A DNA stretch of 64,000 nt from Burkholderia sp. Lineage in GTDB: Bacteria > Pseudomonadota > Gammaproteobacteria > Burkholderiales > Burkholderiaceae. Shown here one piece after another: positions 50,156-59,515 of the stretch. The DNA lies in assembly GCA_040954445.1 (NCBI GenBank), contig CP144362.1, positions 124,001-188,000 of the forward strand, given 5' to 3'. The position numbers and the translations under genes were made by a program. How positions within the stretch are numbered: the stretch's first letter is position 1; every line of letters starts with the position of its first letter. The notes under the pieces were generated by a model that did no database searches, had not been told where the DNA came from, and saw nothing but the letters and a program-made list of their open reading frames with translations.

Positions 50156-51229
50156 ATGCGCATCGCACAAATCGCCCCGCTCTACGAAGCCATCTCGCCT
50201 ACTAAGCTCTATGGTGACACCGAGCGCGTCGTGTCCTACCTGACCGAGGCCCTGGTGGAACTCGGCCACGATGTCACCCTGTTCGCGAGTGGCGATTCCG
50301 TCACCTCGGCCAAGCTCGAGGCCTCCTGGCCGCGGGCGCTGCGTCTGGACCCCTCGATTCGCGACTCGATGGCACCGCACATGCGCCTGCTCGAACAGGT
50401 AGCGCGCCGCGCCCATGAATTCGACGTGCTGCATCTGCACCTCGACTACCTGCCCTTCCCGCTGCTATCGCGTTTGGACGTGCCCTACGTGACTACTTTA
50501 CACGGTCGGCTCGACCTGCCCGAACTACAGCCAGTATTTAACGCCTTCCCGAATGTGCCGGTGGTATCGATCTCGAACTCGCAGCGCGGGCCGCTGCCCC
50601 AGGCAGGCTGGGCGGGTACCGTCTACCATGGCCTGCCCGACACTCTGCTCACGCCGCAGACTGACCACGAACCTGAGTATCTCGCCTTCCTCAGCCGTAT
50701 CTTGCCGGAAAAACGGGTGGACACGGCAATCCACATCGCCACCAAGAGCGGCCTGCCGCTGAAGATTGCCGCCAAGGTCGACCCAGACTACTTCAAGAAC
50801 GAGATTGAGCCGCTGCTGTCGCAGGCGAACGTCGAGTTTATCGGCGAGATCAACGAGCAGCAGAAGCCGGCCTTCCTGTCAGGCGCCAAGGCTCTGCTGT
50901 TCCCGATCGACTGGCCGGAGCCGTTCGGCCTGGTGATGATCGAGGCGATGGCCTGCGGCACGCCGGTGATCGCATTCAACCGCGGTTCAGTGTCCGAGGT
51001 GATCGAGGACGGCCTGACCGGCTTCATCGTCGAGGACGAATACAGCGCGGTAGGCGCGTTGCAGAAAATCGATAGTCTGTCGCGCACGGCGATTCGAGAA
51101 CGTTTCGAAACGCGATTCAGTGCCCGCACCATGGCACGCCACTATGTCGAAATCTACGAAACGCTGGGCACCGCCGCGCTGGGCACCGCCGCTAAACAGC
51201 CGCATTTTACGCGACTCGCAGCCAGCTGA
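50156..51229 (+). CDS. Glycosyltransferase family 4 protein
   Basis: 357 aa, GT-B fold. The N-terminal domain starts MRIAQIAPLYEAISP and includes HLHLDYLPFPLLSR; the C-terminal nucleotide-sugar domain has FLSRILPEKRVDTAI and the EPFGLVMIEAMACGTPVIAF motif (E-x7-E). The likely role is transfer of a sugar to a glycan or small acceptor; the substrate is unknown. AGGAG at 50142-50146 supports ATG 50156. The frame opening at 49859 is IS sequence. Confidence 0.9.
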   Translation: MRIAQIAPLYEAISPTKLYGDTERVVSYLTEALVELGHDVTLFASGDSVTSAKLEASWPRALRLDPSIRDSMAPHMRLLEQVARRAHEFDVLHLHLDYLPFPLLSRLDVPYVTTLHGRLDLPELQPVFNAFPNVPVVSISNSQRGPLPQAGWAGTVYHGLPDTLLTPQTDHEPEYLAFLSRILPEKRVDTAIHIATKSGLPLKIAAKVDPDYFKNEIEPLLSQANVEFIGEINEQQKPAFLSGAKALLFPIDWPEPFGLVMIEAMACGTPVIAFNRGSVSEVIEDGLTGFIVEDEYSAVGALQKIDSLSRTAIRERFETRFSARTMARHYVEIYETLGTAALGTAAKQPHFTRLAAS

Positions 51230-51280
51230 TCGAAATTCGGTCGCCTTGCCCGAATTTCAAATATCTTGTCGGTTTCAAGA

Positions 51281-51418
51281 GGCGCTGTTGCATAAATCGA
51301 GCGCGAGGACACAATGGCATCGACGGGCATAATTTCAGGCGATACGAACGGATTGCGGACGAGCGAAGTTTGCAATTTGTTCCATTGTGTCCTCACGCTC
51401 GATTTATGCAACAACGCC
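51281..51418. mobile_element. MITE-A (138 bp)
   Basis: IS-A right ends around CGGAC-GAGCGAA-GTTTG; left end GGCGCTGTTGCAT. The right arm carries the common CCGTTC/CATTG-type deletion junction (here TTGTTCCATTG). Flanks do not match. Confidence 0.82.
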
Positions 51419-51547
51419 GGACACAGCGAAGCACTTGGAAGCGGCCACGACCGGACCCCAACCGCGAAACGATCCGGCCCTGTGGAAATGGCTGCCGGTC
51501 GCCATTGCGCGCAGTACAATTCGGCTATTGCTCCCGCCTGCCCGCCC

Positions 51548-52069
51548 ATGCATCGGTCCCCCAGGTACGCCCATCCGTCCGGCTCCACGCGACCGCAGGT
51601 CGCCGTCGACGTGCTCAGGCACACCGCCGCGTTCACCTCGCTGCGTACTGGCGTCGAGCAGGTCGCCTCCCTGCAGCGCGACCTGCGTGCGCTGTTGCCA
51701 GAGTACCTGGCGAATCATGTCAATCCCAGCTCGATCAAGGACGGCGTGCTGACCCTGTTCGCAGGCCAAAACGCGCTAGCCGCGCGGCTGCGGCAAGTCG
51801 CGCCGCGACTGGTGGCTGACCTGCAGGCGCGCGGCTGGCATGTGGCGATGCTGAAAGTGCGGGTGCGCCCGCAGGATGCCCCAGAGCCGGTGCGGATCAA
51901 GCAGGCTCGCATGACGCCGACCGGCGCCGATGCGCTACGCGAACTGGCCGACAGCCTACCGTCTTCGCCGCTGCAGAGTGCATTGGCACGGATGGCCGCG
52001 CGTCACATCAAGGCGAACCCAACACCCGTCGATTTCAAGAGTGAAGCGCAATACACCGCTGGTTATTGA
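51548..52069 (+). CDS. DUF721 (DciA-like) protein, 3' end altered
   Basis: 173 aa. The DUF721 core (LFAGQNALAARLRQVAPRLVADL, then WHVAMLKVRVRP) is visible; DciA-type members assist loading of the replicative helicase, but this assignment rests on family resemblance only. The last residues (FKSEAQYTAGY) come from an unidentified repeat end joined to an IS630 terminus whose TATTGA gives the stop. ATG 51548 is preferred; the upstream frame passes through MITE sequence. Confidence 0.75.
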   Translation: MHRSPRYAHPSGSTRPQVAVDVLRHTAAFTSLRTGVEQVASLQRDLRALLPEYLANHVNPSSIKDGVLTLFAGQNALAARLRQVAPRLVADLQARGWHVAMLKVRVRPQDAPEPVRIKQARMTPTGADALRELADSLPSSPLQSALARMAARHIKANPTPVDFKSEAQYTAGY

Positions 52070-52488
52070 TCCGGAATGCGTGATCCTAAAATTGGCAAAT
52101 CAACCCTCATGTGAGGGAGATGGAAAAGCGAAACATGAGATCGCTTCTTCGTGAAGCATGTGAAGCGCGGCGACGTCAGGTGATCCACCTGCGCACGCGC
52201 GGCTGGATCTACGACGAGATTGCCGAGCATACGAACCTGTCACGCACGGGCGTGTGCGATATTTGTAAGCGCTACACCCGAGAAGGTACGGCTGGATTGC
52301 AGGACAAGCCGAGTGGCGGAGCGGTGAACCCAAGCCGAACCCTGAGTGAGCAGCAGGAAGTGGAAATGCACATGCTGTTGCACGACTAGATGCCGGACCA
52401 GATGAAGATGTTGTGCGCGTTGTGGACGCGACATATCGTGCGAGAGTTGATCCGGAAGCGATGTGGTTGACGCTGACGTTGCAGGGGG
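52066..52488 (+). pseudogene. IS630-family 5' fragment
   Basis: Terminal repeat from TTGATCCGGAATGCGTGATC, then transposase MEKRNMRSLLREACEARRRQ from ATG 52120 with the helix-turn-helix domain. CAG to TAG at 52387-52389 stops it, a frameshift follows, and it is cut by an IS-A end at 52489. Confidence 0.82.
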
Positions 52489-53211
52489 CGTTGTTGCATA
52501 AATCGAGCGTGAGGACGCAATAGCATCGAAGGGCATAATTTCAGACGATATATTGATCCGCAATTCAAGATCTCGAATTGCGGATCAATAACGCGAACGG
52601 CGACCGAGGTCGCCGTTCGCGTCGGCGTCATCAACCGCATGGCGGACCTCGCTCGTCCGCAATCCGTTCGTATCGCCTGAATTATGCCCGTCCGATGCCA
52701 TGGCGTCCTCACGTTCGATTTATGCAACAACGCCGGTTCATTGTCACGAAGGATCGGCAGTTCGACATCAAGCGTTTTTGCCCGGCGACAGAGCGTGGTG
52801 TAATTCGGCACCGGCAAGCTCGGGAAGGCCAAATCGCGCAGACTTTGGGTGAAACCTTGCAGGGCGCGCAAGGTCAGTCGATAGACGGTCTTCACGCCAA
52901 GTAATGCCTGAATCAGCGTATCGCCGTATAGACACGGGCGACCACGTGTGGGTATGGCATCGGGTATTCTGGCAAAGACGGCTTCATCTATCCATATTGT
53001 TACGTTCCCCCGGTTGATCAGGCCTTCATTATAGGCCGCCCAATTCCTGACACGGTAGCGTGCCTTCGGCTCACCTTTCTTGTGTATGTCCTTGCGCATT
53101 TTCTTGGCAAAAATTAGGCAGTTACTCTGGAATCTGATTTGATAGGGAGCTGGCCCCGCGACCGTTGCGCGTAAACGTCAACGGATCTCGCTCGATTTAT
53201 GCAACAACGCC
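52489..53211. mobile_element. Mosaic of IS-A and IS630 pieces
   Basis: In order: IS-A right end, minus (52489-52548); IS630 mini-palindrome next to TA (about 52551-52590); a 32-bp IS-A palindrome (52591-52622); IS-A right end, plus, to 52733; IS-A left part, minus, from codon about 122 to the end at 53211. The left-part transposase (MRKDIHKKGEPKARYRV, from 53099) is truncated and runs out of frame. Confidence 0.82.
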
Positions 53212-53269
53212 AGGCGAATTGGAGATTTGATACTTCTGTGCGCTACTGCACGCAAACTGCACGCCTCGC

Positions 53270-54964
53270 GTGACAGAATGCGAACCTTGGCGCACCCCAA
53301 GCGACACGATTCCTCTCGAGGGACACCATGCCTTTGCCTCCTCCCCCAGCAAGCTCGGCAGTCTGCTGCCGCCCAACGAATACAAGGTACAAGCACGTCC
53401 GGCCAAGACCGCGAAACGCGCCCCCGAAGGGGGTACGGCAAGCGCCGCGCCAGCCGCCCCTGCTACGCCTGTCGCCAGAGTACCCGCTGCCCGCGCGTCT
53501 TCGGTAAACGCCGCCCTGGCGCGCGAGGACGGCAAGACTACGCGGCGTGGACGCAAGCCCACCGCACTCGAGCAGCAGAAGCTGTTCGTGCTCGACACCA
53601 ACGTGCTGATCCACGATCCGAGCAGCCTGTTCCGCTTCGAGGAACACGACGTCTATCTGCCGATGATGACGTTGGAGGCACTCGACAACCATAAGCAGGG
53701 CATATCCGAAGTTGCACGCAACGCACGCCAAGTCAGCCGCACGCTTGACGCGCTGGTGGCTGACGGCGGCCCGATCGCGACTGGCATTTCGCTGTCACGC
53801 CTGGGTAGTTTAGAAGCGGGCGGTCGCCTGTACTTCCAGACCACGCTCAACGATATCGAGCCACTCGAGGGCCTGTCGCAGGGCAACGCCGATAACCAGA
53901 TCCTCGGCGTAGTAAGCGCGCTGCAGCGCGAGCGCAGCGACCACCTGGTGGTGCTGGTGTCGAAGGACATCAATATGCGGATCAAAGCCCACACGCTGGG
54001 CCTGCCCGCCGAGGACTACTTCAACGACCAAGTGCTCGAGGACATCGACCTGCTGTATTCAGGCGTGTGCGAGCTGCCACAGGATTTCTGGATCAAGCAT
54101 GCCAAGGGCATGGAGAGCTGGCAGGACAGCAAGACGAGCACCACCTACTACCGCGTGACGGGGCCGATGGTCGCCTCGATGCTGGTCAACGAGTTCGTGT
54201 TTCTAGAGCCGCAGAACGGCGAGCCGACCTTCCACGCGATCGTGCGCGAGCTCAACGGCAAGACGGCGCTCCTGCAGACGCTGCGCGACTACGGCCATCA
54301 GCAGAATAAGGTGTGGGGCATCATGGCGTGCAACCGCGAGCAAAACTTCGCGCTGAACCTGCTGATGAATCCCGAGATCGACTTCGTCACGCTGCTCGGC
54401 CAGGCTGGTACCGGCAAAACCCTTGTCGCGCTGGCTGCAGGTCTAGCCCAGGTGCTCGACAACAAGCGCTACAATGAGATCATCATGACGCGTGCCACGG
54501 TGTCGGTCGGCGAGGATATCAGTTTCTTGCCCGGTACCGAGGAAGAGAAGATGCAGCCCTGGATGCGCACCTTCGACGATAACCTAGAAGTGCTGCAGAA
54601 GACCGACGATGCGGTTGGCGAATGGGGCTGCGCGGCCACCCAGGAGCTAATCCGCTCTCGCCTGAAGGTCAAGAGCATGCATTTCATGCGTAGTCGCACC
54701 TTCGTCGACAAGTACCTGATCATCGACGAGGCGCAGAACCTCACGCCCAAGCAGATGAAGACGCTAGTTACACGCGCGGGCCCCGGTACCAAGATTGTCT
54801 GCCTCGGCAATATCACGCAGATTGACACGCCCTACCTCACCGAGGTCAGCTCGGGCCTGACTTACGTGGTTGACCACTTTAAGGGCTGGGGTCACAGCGG
54901 CCACGTCACGCTCGCTCGCGGAGAACGCTCGCGACTGGCCGACTACGCGTCAGACATCCTCTGA
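53270..54964 (+). CDS. PIN-PhoH family ATPase/RNase
   Basis: 564 aa. An N-terminal PIN ribonuclease domain (LFVLDTNVLIHDPSSLFRF, about 104-122) is followed by the PhoH ATPase (LGQAGTGKTLVALAAG Walker A, YLIIDEAQNLTPKQMKTL Walker B), ending GERSRLADYASDIL. The usual start of this family (MPLPTPPSKLG) appears at ATG 53328 but is out of frame by one base: the C run there seems one C short. As written, translation must start upstream (ATG 53270) or initiate internally. Confidence 0.88.
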   Translation: MTECEPWRTPSDTIPLEGHHAFASSPSKLGSLLPPNEYKVQARPAKTAKRAPEGGTASAAPAAPATPVARVPAARASSVNAALAREDGKTTRRGRKPTALEQQKLFVLDTNVLIHDPSSLFRFEEHDVYLPMMTLEALDNHKQGISEVARNARQVSRTLDALVADGGPIATGISLSRLGSLEAGGRLYFQTTLNDIEPLEGLSQGNADNQILGVVSALQRERSDHLVVLVSKDINMRIKAHTLGLPAEDYFNDQVLEDIDLLYSGVCELPQDFWIKHAKGMESWQDSKTSTTYYRVTGPMVASMLVNEFVFLEPQNGEPTFHAIVRELNGKTALLQTLRDYGHQQNKVWGIMACNREQNFALNLLMNPEIDFVTLLGQAGTGKTLVALAAGLAQVLDNKRYNEIIMTRATVSVGEDISFLPGTEEEKMQPWMRTFDDNLEVLQKTDDAVGEWGCAATQELIRSRLKVKSMHFMRSRTFVDKYLIIDEAQNLTPKQMKTLVTRAGPGTKIVCLGNITQIDTPYLTEVSSGLTYVVDHFKGWGHSGHVTLARGERSRLADYASDIL

Positions 54965-54993
54965 GCGCTGTCTCGCACGGTGTCCTATGAAAA

Positions 54994-56113
54994 GGCGTTG
55001 TTGCATAAATCGAGCGAAAGCCGTTGACGTTTACGCGCAACGCTTGCCGGCTAGCCCCCTATCAAGTCAGATTCGAGAGTAACTGCCTAATTCTTTCCAA
55101 GAAAATGCGCAAGGACATGCACAAGAAAGGTGAGCCGAAGGCACGCTACCGTGTCAGAAATTGGGCGGCCTATAATGAAGGCCTGATCAACCGGGGGAAC
55201 GTGACGATATGGATAGATGAAGCCGTCCTCGCCAGAATACACGACGCCATACCCACACGTGGTCGCCCGTGTTTATACGGCGATGCGCTGATTCAGGCAT
55301 TACTTGGCGTGAAGACCGTCTATCGACTGACGTTGCGCGCCCTGCAAGGTTTCACCCAAAGTCTGCGCAATCTGGCCTTCCCGAGCTTCCGGTGCAGAAT
55401 TACACCACGCTCTGTCGTCGGGAAAAAACGCTTGATGTCGAACTGCCGATCCTTCGCGACAACGAACCGATCCATCTGGATGTCGACAGCACCGGTCTGA
55501 AGGTCTATGGCGAAGGTGAATGGAAAGTGCGCCAGCACGGCTACTCGAAGCTGCGCACGTGGCGCAAAGTCCATCTCGCGCTCAACGCGAATACGGGTCA
55601 AGTGCATGCCGCGCTAATGACGAATCAGAATGTGGCTGACGGTGACGCTCTGGCCAAGTTGCTCGACCAGATTCCACGCGAAGAACAAATCGATTTCATC
55701 GGCGGTGACGGTACCTACGATACCAAGCCATGCCATGCGGCCATTGCTGCATGCGGTGCTATTCCTACGATTCCGCCACGCGAGGGTTCCGCTCATTGGC
55801 TAGCGGATATGCCCGGTGCGGCGTGGCGTAATGGGGCGGTTGATGCAATTGCCCGTGACGGTCGTCGAGAATGGAAGCAAGACAGTGGCTACCGCCGGCG
55901 ATCGCTTGCCGAAAATGCGATGTGTCGGTTCAAGACCCTCACCGGCAACTGTCTCTAGGCGCGTCACATCGACTCGCAGGCGACCGAGGTCGCCTGCGAG
56001 TCGGCGTCATCAACCGCATGGTAGACCGCACTCATCCGCAATCCGTTCGCATCGCCTGAAATTATGCCCCTCGATGGCATTGCGTCCTCGCGCTCGATTT
56101 ATGTAACAACACC
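54994..56113 (+). mobile_element. IS-A copy 11, degenerate
   Basis: Ends are GGCGTTGTTGCATAAATCGA at left and a mutated TGTAACAACACC at right. The transposase from ATG 55105 is frameshifted at FPSFRCRI (missing base near 55388), and TGG to TAG stops it at 55956-55958. Bases 55970-56003 form a 34-bp palindrome absent from other copies. Confidence 0.88.
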
Positions 56114-56158
56114 AAACGGGGGTGTTCCTTCAGGAGCCGCCGAGGGAAGCGCTCAGGC

Positions 56159-57316
56159 TCAGGTCGCGCTCGCGGCTTTCGCCGTCTGCTGCAGTTTCTC
56201 TTGGGCGATTTTGATCTCCTCGAGCTTGATCTCGACGTGGCGCGAAAAGAGATACTCGGTCGGGCGCTGCTTGTTGATCGGGATATCCGGGGCAAACGCA
56301 CCTTCCGTCTTGATACCCTTTCGGCTCAGCGTGAAGGCTTTCAGCGGATGCGTGATGGTATCGACCACGGCGGTGGCCTCGAAACCGCAGTGGACCATGC
56401 AGTCCGCACACTTTTCGTAGTTGCCCACGCCGTAGTTGTCCCACTCGGTAGTTTCCATCAGTTCCTTGAAGGTCTTGACGTAACCTTCGCCGACCAGGTA
56501 GCAGGGCTTCTGCCAGCCGAATACGGTGCGCGCCGGGTTTCCCCAGGGCGTGCACTTGTAGGTCTGGTTGCCGGCCAGGAAGTCGAGAAACAGCGAGGAC
56601 TGGCTGAACGACCAGCGCTTTCCGCCGTTGCCGCGCTTGAAGATTTCGCGGAACAAGTTCTTGGCCTTGTCGCGGTTCAGGAAGTGCTGTTGATCCGGAG
56701 CGCGCTCGTAGGCGTAGCCCGGCGAGACGGTGATGCCGTCCACACCGATCGGCTTGAGCGTGTCAAAGAACTTAGCCACGCGCTCAGGGAGCGCGTCATT
56801 GAACAGCGTGCAGTTGATGTTAACGCGGAAGCCGCGGCGCTTGGCTTTCTTGATGGCTGCCATAGCCTTGTCGTACACGCCTTCCTGAGAAACCGCGTGA
56901 TCGTGCATCTCGCGATCACCGTCGAGGTGGACCGACCAGACGAAGTATGGGCTCGGCTCGTAGTTATCCAGCTTTTTTTCCATCAGCAGCGCGTTCGTGC
57001 AGAGATACACGAACTTCTTGCGCTTCATAATACGCTTGACAACTTCCGGCATGTCATGGTGGAGCAGGGGCTCGCCTCCAGCGATCGAGACGATCGGTGC
57101 GTTGGTTTCGTCGACTGCCTGCAGGCATTCCTCGACGGACAGGCGCTGGTTCAGGATGGGATCCGGATAGTCGATTTTTCCACAGCCGTTGCAAGCCAGA
57201 TTGCAACGGAACAGCGGCTCGAGCATCAACGCGAGCGGGTAGCGTTTTTTCCCAGACAGGTGGTTACGCATGATGTATGCGCCGACACGGACTTGCTGGA
57301 GCAGCGGAATAGACAA
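56159..57316 (-). CDS. hpnH: Adenosyl-hopene transferase HpnH (radical SAM)
   Basis: 385 aa. HpnH joins an adenosyl radical to diploptene, the first step to extended (C35) hopanoids. The radical SAM cluster motif is C38-NLA-C42-NG-C45; SIAGGEPLLH and a C-terminal cysteine patch (CADCMVHCG) follow. The start is TTG 57316 with a strong AAGGAGGA; this overlaps the ispH remnant stop at 57327-57329. Together with hpnN-mlaA, it indicates the cell keeps hopanoid synthesis and export. Confidence 0.93.
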   Translation of the reverse strand: MSIPLLQQVRVGAYIMRNHLSGKKRYPLALMLEPLFRCNLACNGCGKIDYPDPILNQRLSVEECLQAVDETNAPIVSIAGGEPLLHHDMPEVVKRIMKRKKFVYLCTNALLMEKKLDNYEPSPYFVWSVHLDGDREMHDHAVSQEGVYDKAMAAIKKAKRRGFRVNINCTLFNDALPERVAKFFDTLKPIGVDGITVSPGYAYERAPDQQHFLNRDKAKNLFREIFKRGNGGKRWSFSQSSLFLDFLAGNQTYKCTPWGNPARTVFGWQKPCYLVGEGYVKTFKELMETTEWDNYGVGNYEKCADCMVHCGFEATAVVDTITHPLKAFTLSRKGIKTEGAFAPDIPINKQRPTEYLFSRHVEIKLEEIKIAQEKLQQTAKAASAT

Positions 57317-57326
57317 GATATCCTCC

Positions 57327-58162
57327 TTAAACTTTTCTGGCTACGGCTTGTGGGAGCTTCGCCGGCAGCTTGAATTCGACTTTTCCTCGCAGCCCGCCAT
57401 CGTCATGACTTCGACAGGGCCCAGCGCGTAGCGCAACAATGACGTCCTCGACCAGTTCTTCAGGTACGAACGCACCGACCGTCAGGCCGACCGTCCGCGC
57501 ATTCGCGAACTAACTCGGCGCAGATTTCCGAGCCATCGGCTACCATGTAACTCGGCACGCCGCTTTCGGTACAAATTTCACGCATGCGGCTTGAGTTCGA
57601 GCTGTTTGTCGCGCCGACACCACTACCAGCACGTCCACCTGGCTGCTGAGCTCGCGCACGGGGCGGTCTGTAGGTTCTGGGTGACATAACAGATGTGGCG
57701 TGTCTCCGGGCCGGCAATGTCGGTAAATTTGCGTGTGAGTGCCTCGATGATTTGGCGTGTATCCGCGTTGACCGATAGCACGTGGTCTGCGTGACGTAGG
57801 CCATCGATGTTTTGATCGGTAGCTCGAGCTGGACCACCGCGGCTTCGCTCTGCACCAGGATCACCTCACCCGGGGTCTGTCTGACCGTGCCATCGACTTC
57901 CGGATGGGGCCGGCGTGGCCGATCAGGATCAGGCGGAGGCTGGTAGACAGAGACAGGTACTGGCGGCGCTGCCAAGCTGGACCTTGGTGACCCCAGCGGG
58001 CAGGTGGTGCGTCGAGCACGTCGAGGCCCCGCTGGCCTCGGCATCCTTCTCCACCGCCCGCACGGATGCGCCGTGCGCGCTGAAGATCACGACGGCGCCA
58101 TGTGGTACCTTGTCGAGCTCTTCGACGAATTTCGCTCCTTTGTTGCATAGGTTGTCCATGAC
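57327..58162 (-). pseudogene. ispH: ispH (HMBPP reductase), broken
   Basis: Successive minus-strand frames give [51 protein letters not shown] and, near the end, [17 protein letters not shown] and [14 protein letters not shown] with TAA at 57327. These match IspH in order. At least four frameshifts are needed, and the first 50 codons (with the first cluster cysteine) are missing where an IS630 end joins at 58163. The stop is 10 bp before hpnH, so they formed an operon. Confidence 0.85.
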
Positions 58163-59515
58163 ATATTAATTTGCAATTCGTGATCTTGTAATGGCGTTGT
58201 TGCATAAATCGAGTGTGAGGATGCAAAATAGCATCGACGGGCATAATTTTAGGCAATACGAACGGATTGCGGACGAGCGAGGTCCGCCATACGGTTGATG
58301 ACGCCAACGCGAATGGAGACCTCGGTCGCCTGCGAGTCGATGTGACGCGCCCAGAGACAGTTGCCGGTGAGGGTCTTGAACCGATACATCGCATTCTCGG
58401 CAAGCGATCGCCGGTGGTAGCCACTGTCTTGCTTTCATTCTCGACGACCGTCACGGGCAATTGCATCAACCGCGCCATTACGCCACGCCGCACCGGGCAT
58501 ATCCGCTGGCCAATGAGCGGCACCCTCGCGTGGCGGAATCGAAGGAATAGCACTGCGTGCAGCAATGGCCGCATGGCATGGCTTGGTGTCGTAGGCACCA
58601 TCACCGCCGATGACATCGATTTGTTCTTCGCGTGGAATCTGGTCGAGCAACTTGGCCAGAGCGTCAGCCACATTCTGATTCGTCATTAGCGCGGCATGCA
58701 CTTGACCCGTATTCGCGTTGAGCGCGAGATGGACTTTACGCCAGGTGCGCCGCTTCGAGTAGCCGTGCTGGCGCACCTTCCATTCACCTTCGCCATAGAC
58801 CTTCAGACCGGTGCTGTCGACAACCAGATAGATCGGTTCATTGTCACGAAGGATCGGCAGTTCGACATCAAGCGTTTTTGCCCGGCGACAGAGCGTGGTG
58901 TAATTCGGCACCGGCAAGCTCGGGAAGGCCAGATCGCGCAGACTTTGGGTGAAACCTTGCAGGGCGCGCAACGTCCGTCGATAGACGGTCTTCACGCCAA
59001 GTAATGTCTGAATCAGCGTATCGCCGTATAGACACGGGCGACCACGTGTGGGTATGGCATCGGGTATTCTGGCAAGGACGGCTTCATCTATCCATATTGT
59101 TACGTTCCCCCGGTTGATCAGGCCTTCATTATAGGCGGCCGCCCAATTCCTGACACGGTAGCGTGCCTTCGGCTCACCTGTCTTGTGTATGTCCTTGCGC
59201 ATTTTCTTGGAAAAAAATTAGGCAGTTACTCTGGAATCTGACTTGATAGGGATCTGGCCCCGAGACTGTTGTGCGTAAACATCAATGGATCTCGCTCGAT
59301 TTATGCAACAACGCCCCATCATGTGATGGAGATCGAAAAACGAGACATGAGATTGCTTCCTCGTGAGGCACGTGAAGAGCGGCGTCGGCAGGGAATCAAC
59401 CTGCGCAGGCGAGGCTGGCCCTACGACGAGATTGCCGAGTATACGAACCTGTCGCGCACCGGCGTGTTCTATATTTGCAAACGCTACGCTCGAGAAGGTG
59501 CGGCTAGATTGCGTG
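58163..59515 (+). pseudogene. IS630-family 5' fragment split by IS-A copy 12
   Basis: The terminal repeat (TTAATTTGCAATTCGTGATC) lies at 58167-58194. The transposase N-terminus resumes at 59316 (EKRDMRLLPREAREERRRQG) and is cut at 59515 by IS-A copy 13. About 40 bp of IS630 sequence was lost at the IS-A insertion. Confidence 0.8.
58195..59315 (-). mobile_element. IS-A copy 12, nonsense mutation
   Basis: Both ends present. The transposase (start 59202) has an extra codon (NWAAAYN), lacks two codons (VAD-ALAKLL for [11 protein letters not shown]), and TGG to TGA after DGRRE (58432-58434) removes the catalytic E. Confidence 0.9.

Noticed and set aside
53227-53694. 155-aa frame overlapping the phoH start
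   Set aside because: A shifted-frame shadow; useful only because its early part contains the out-of-frame native start.
56201-57373. 390-aa plus-strand frame
   Set aside because: Antisense of hpnH; no family features, while the minus-strand product has full radical SAM motifs.
57460-58044. A 194-aa minus-strand frame as a real protein
   Set aside because: Arg/Pro-rich translation of frameshifted ispH; IspH motifs appear only when frames are switched.
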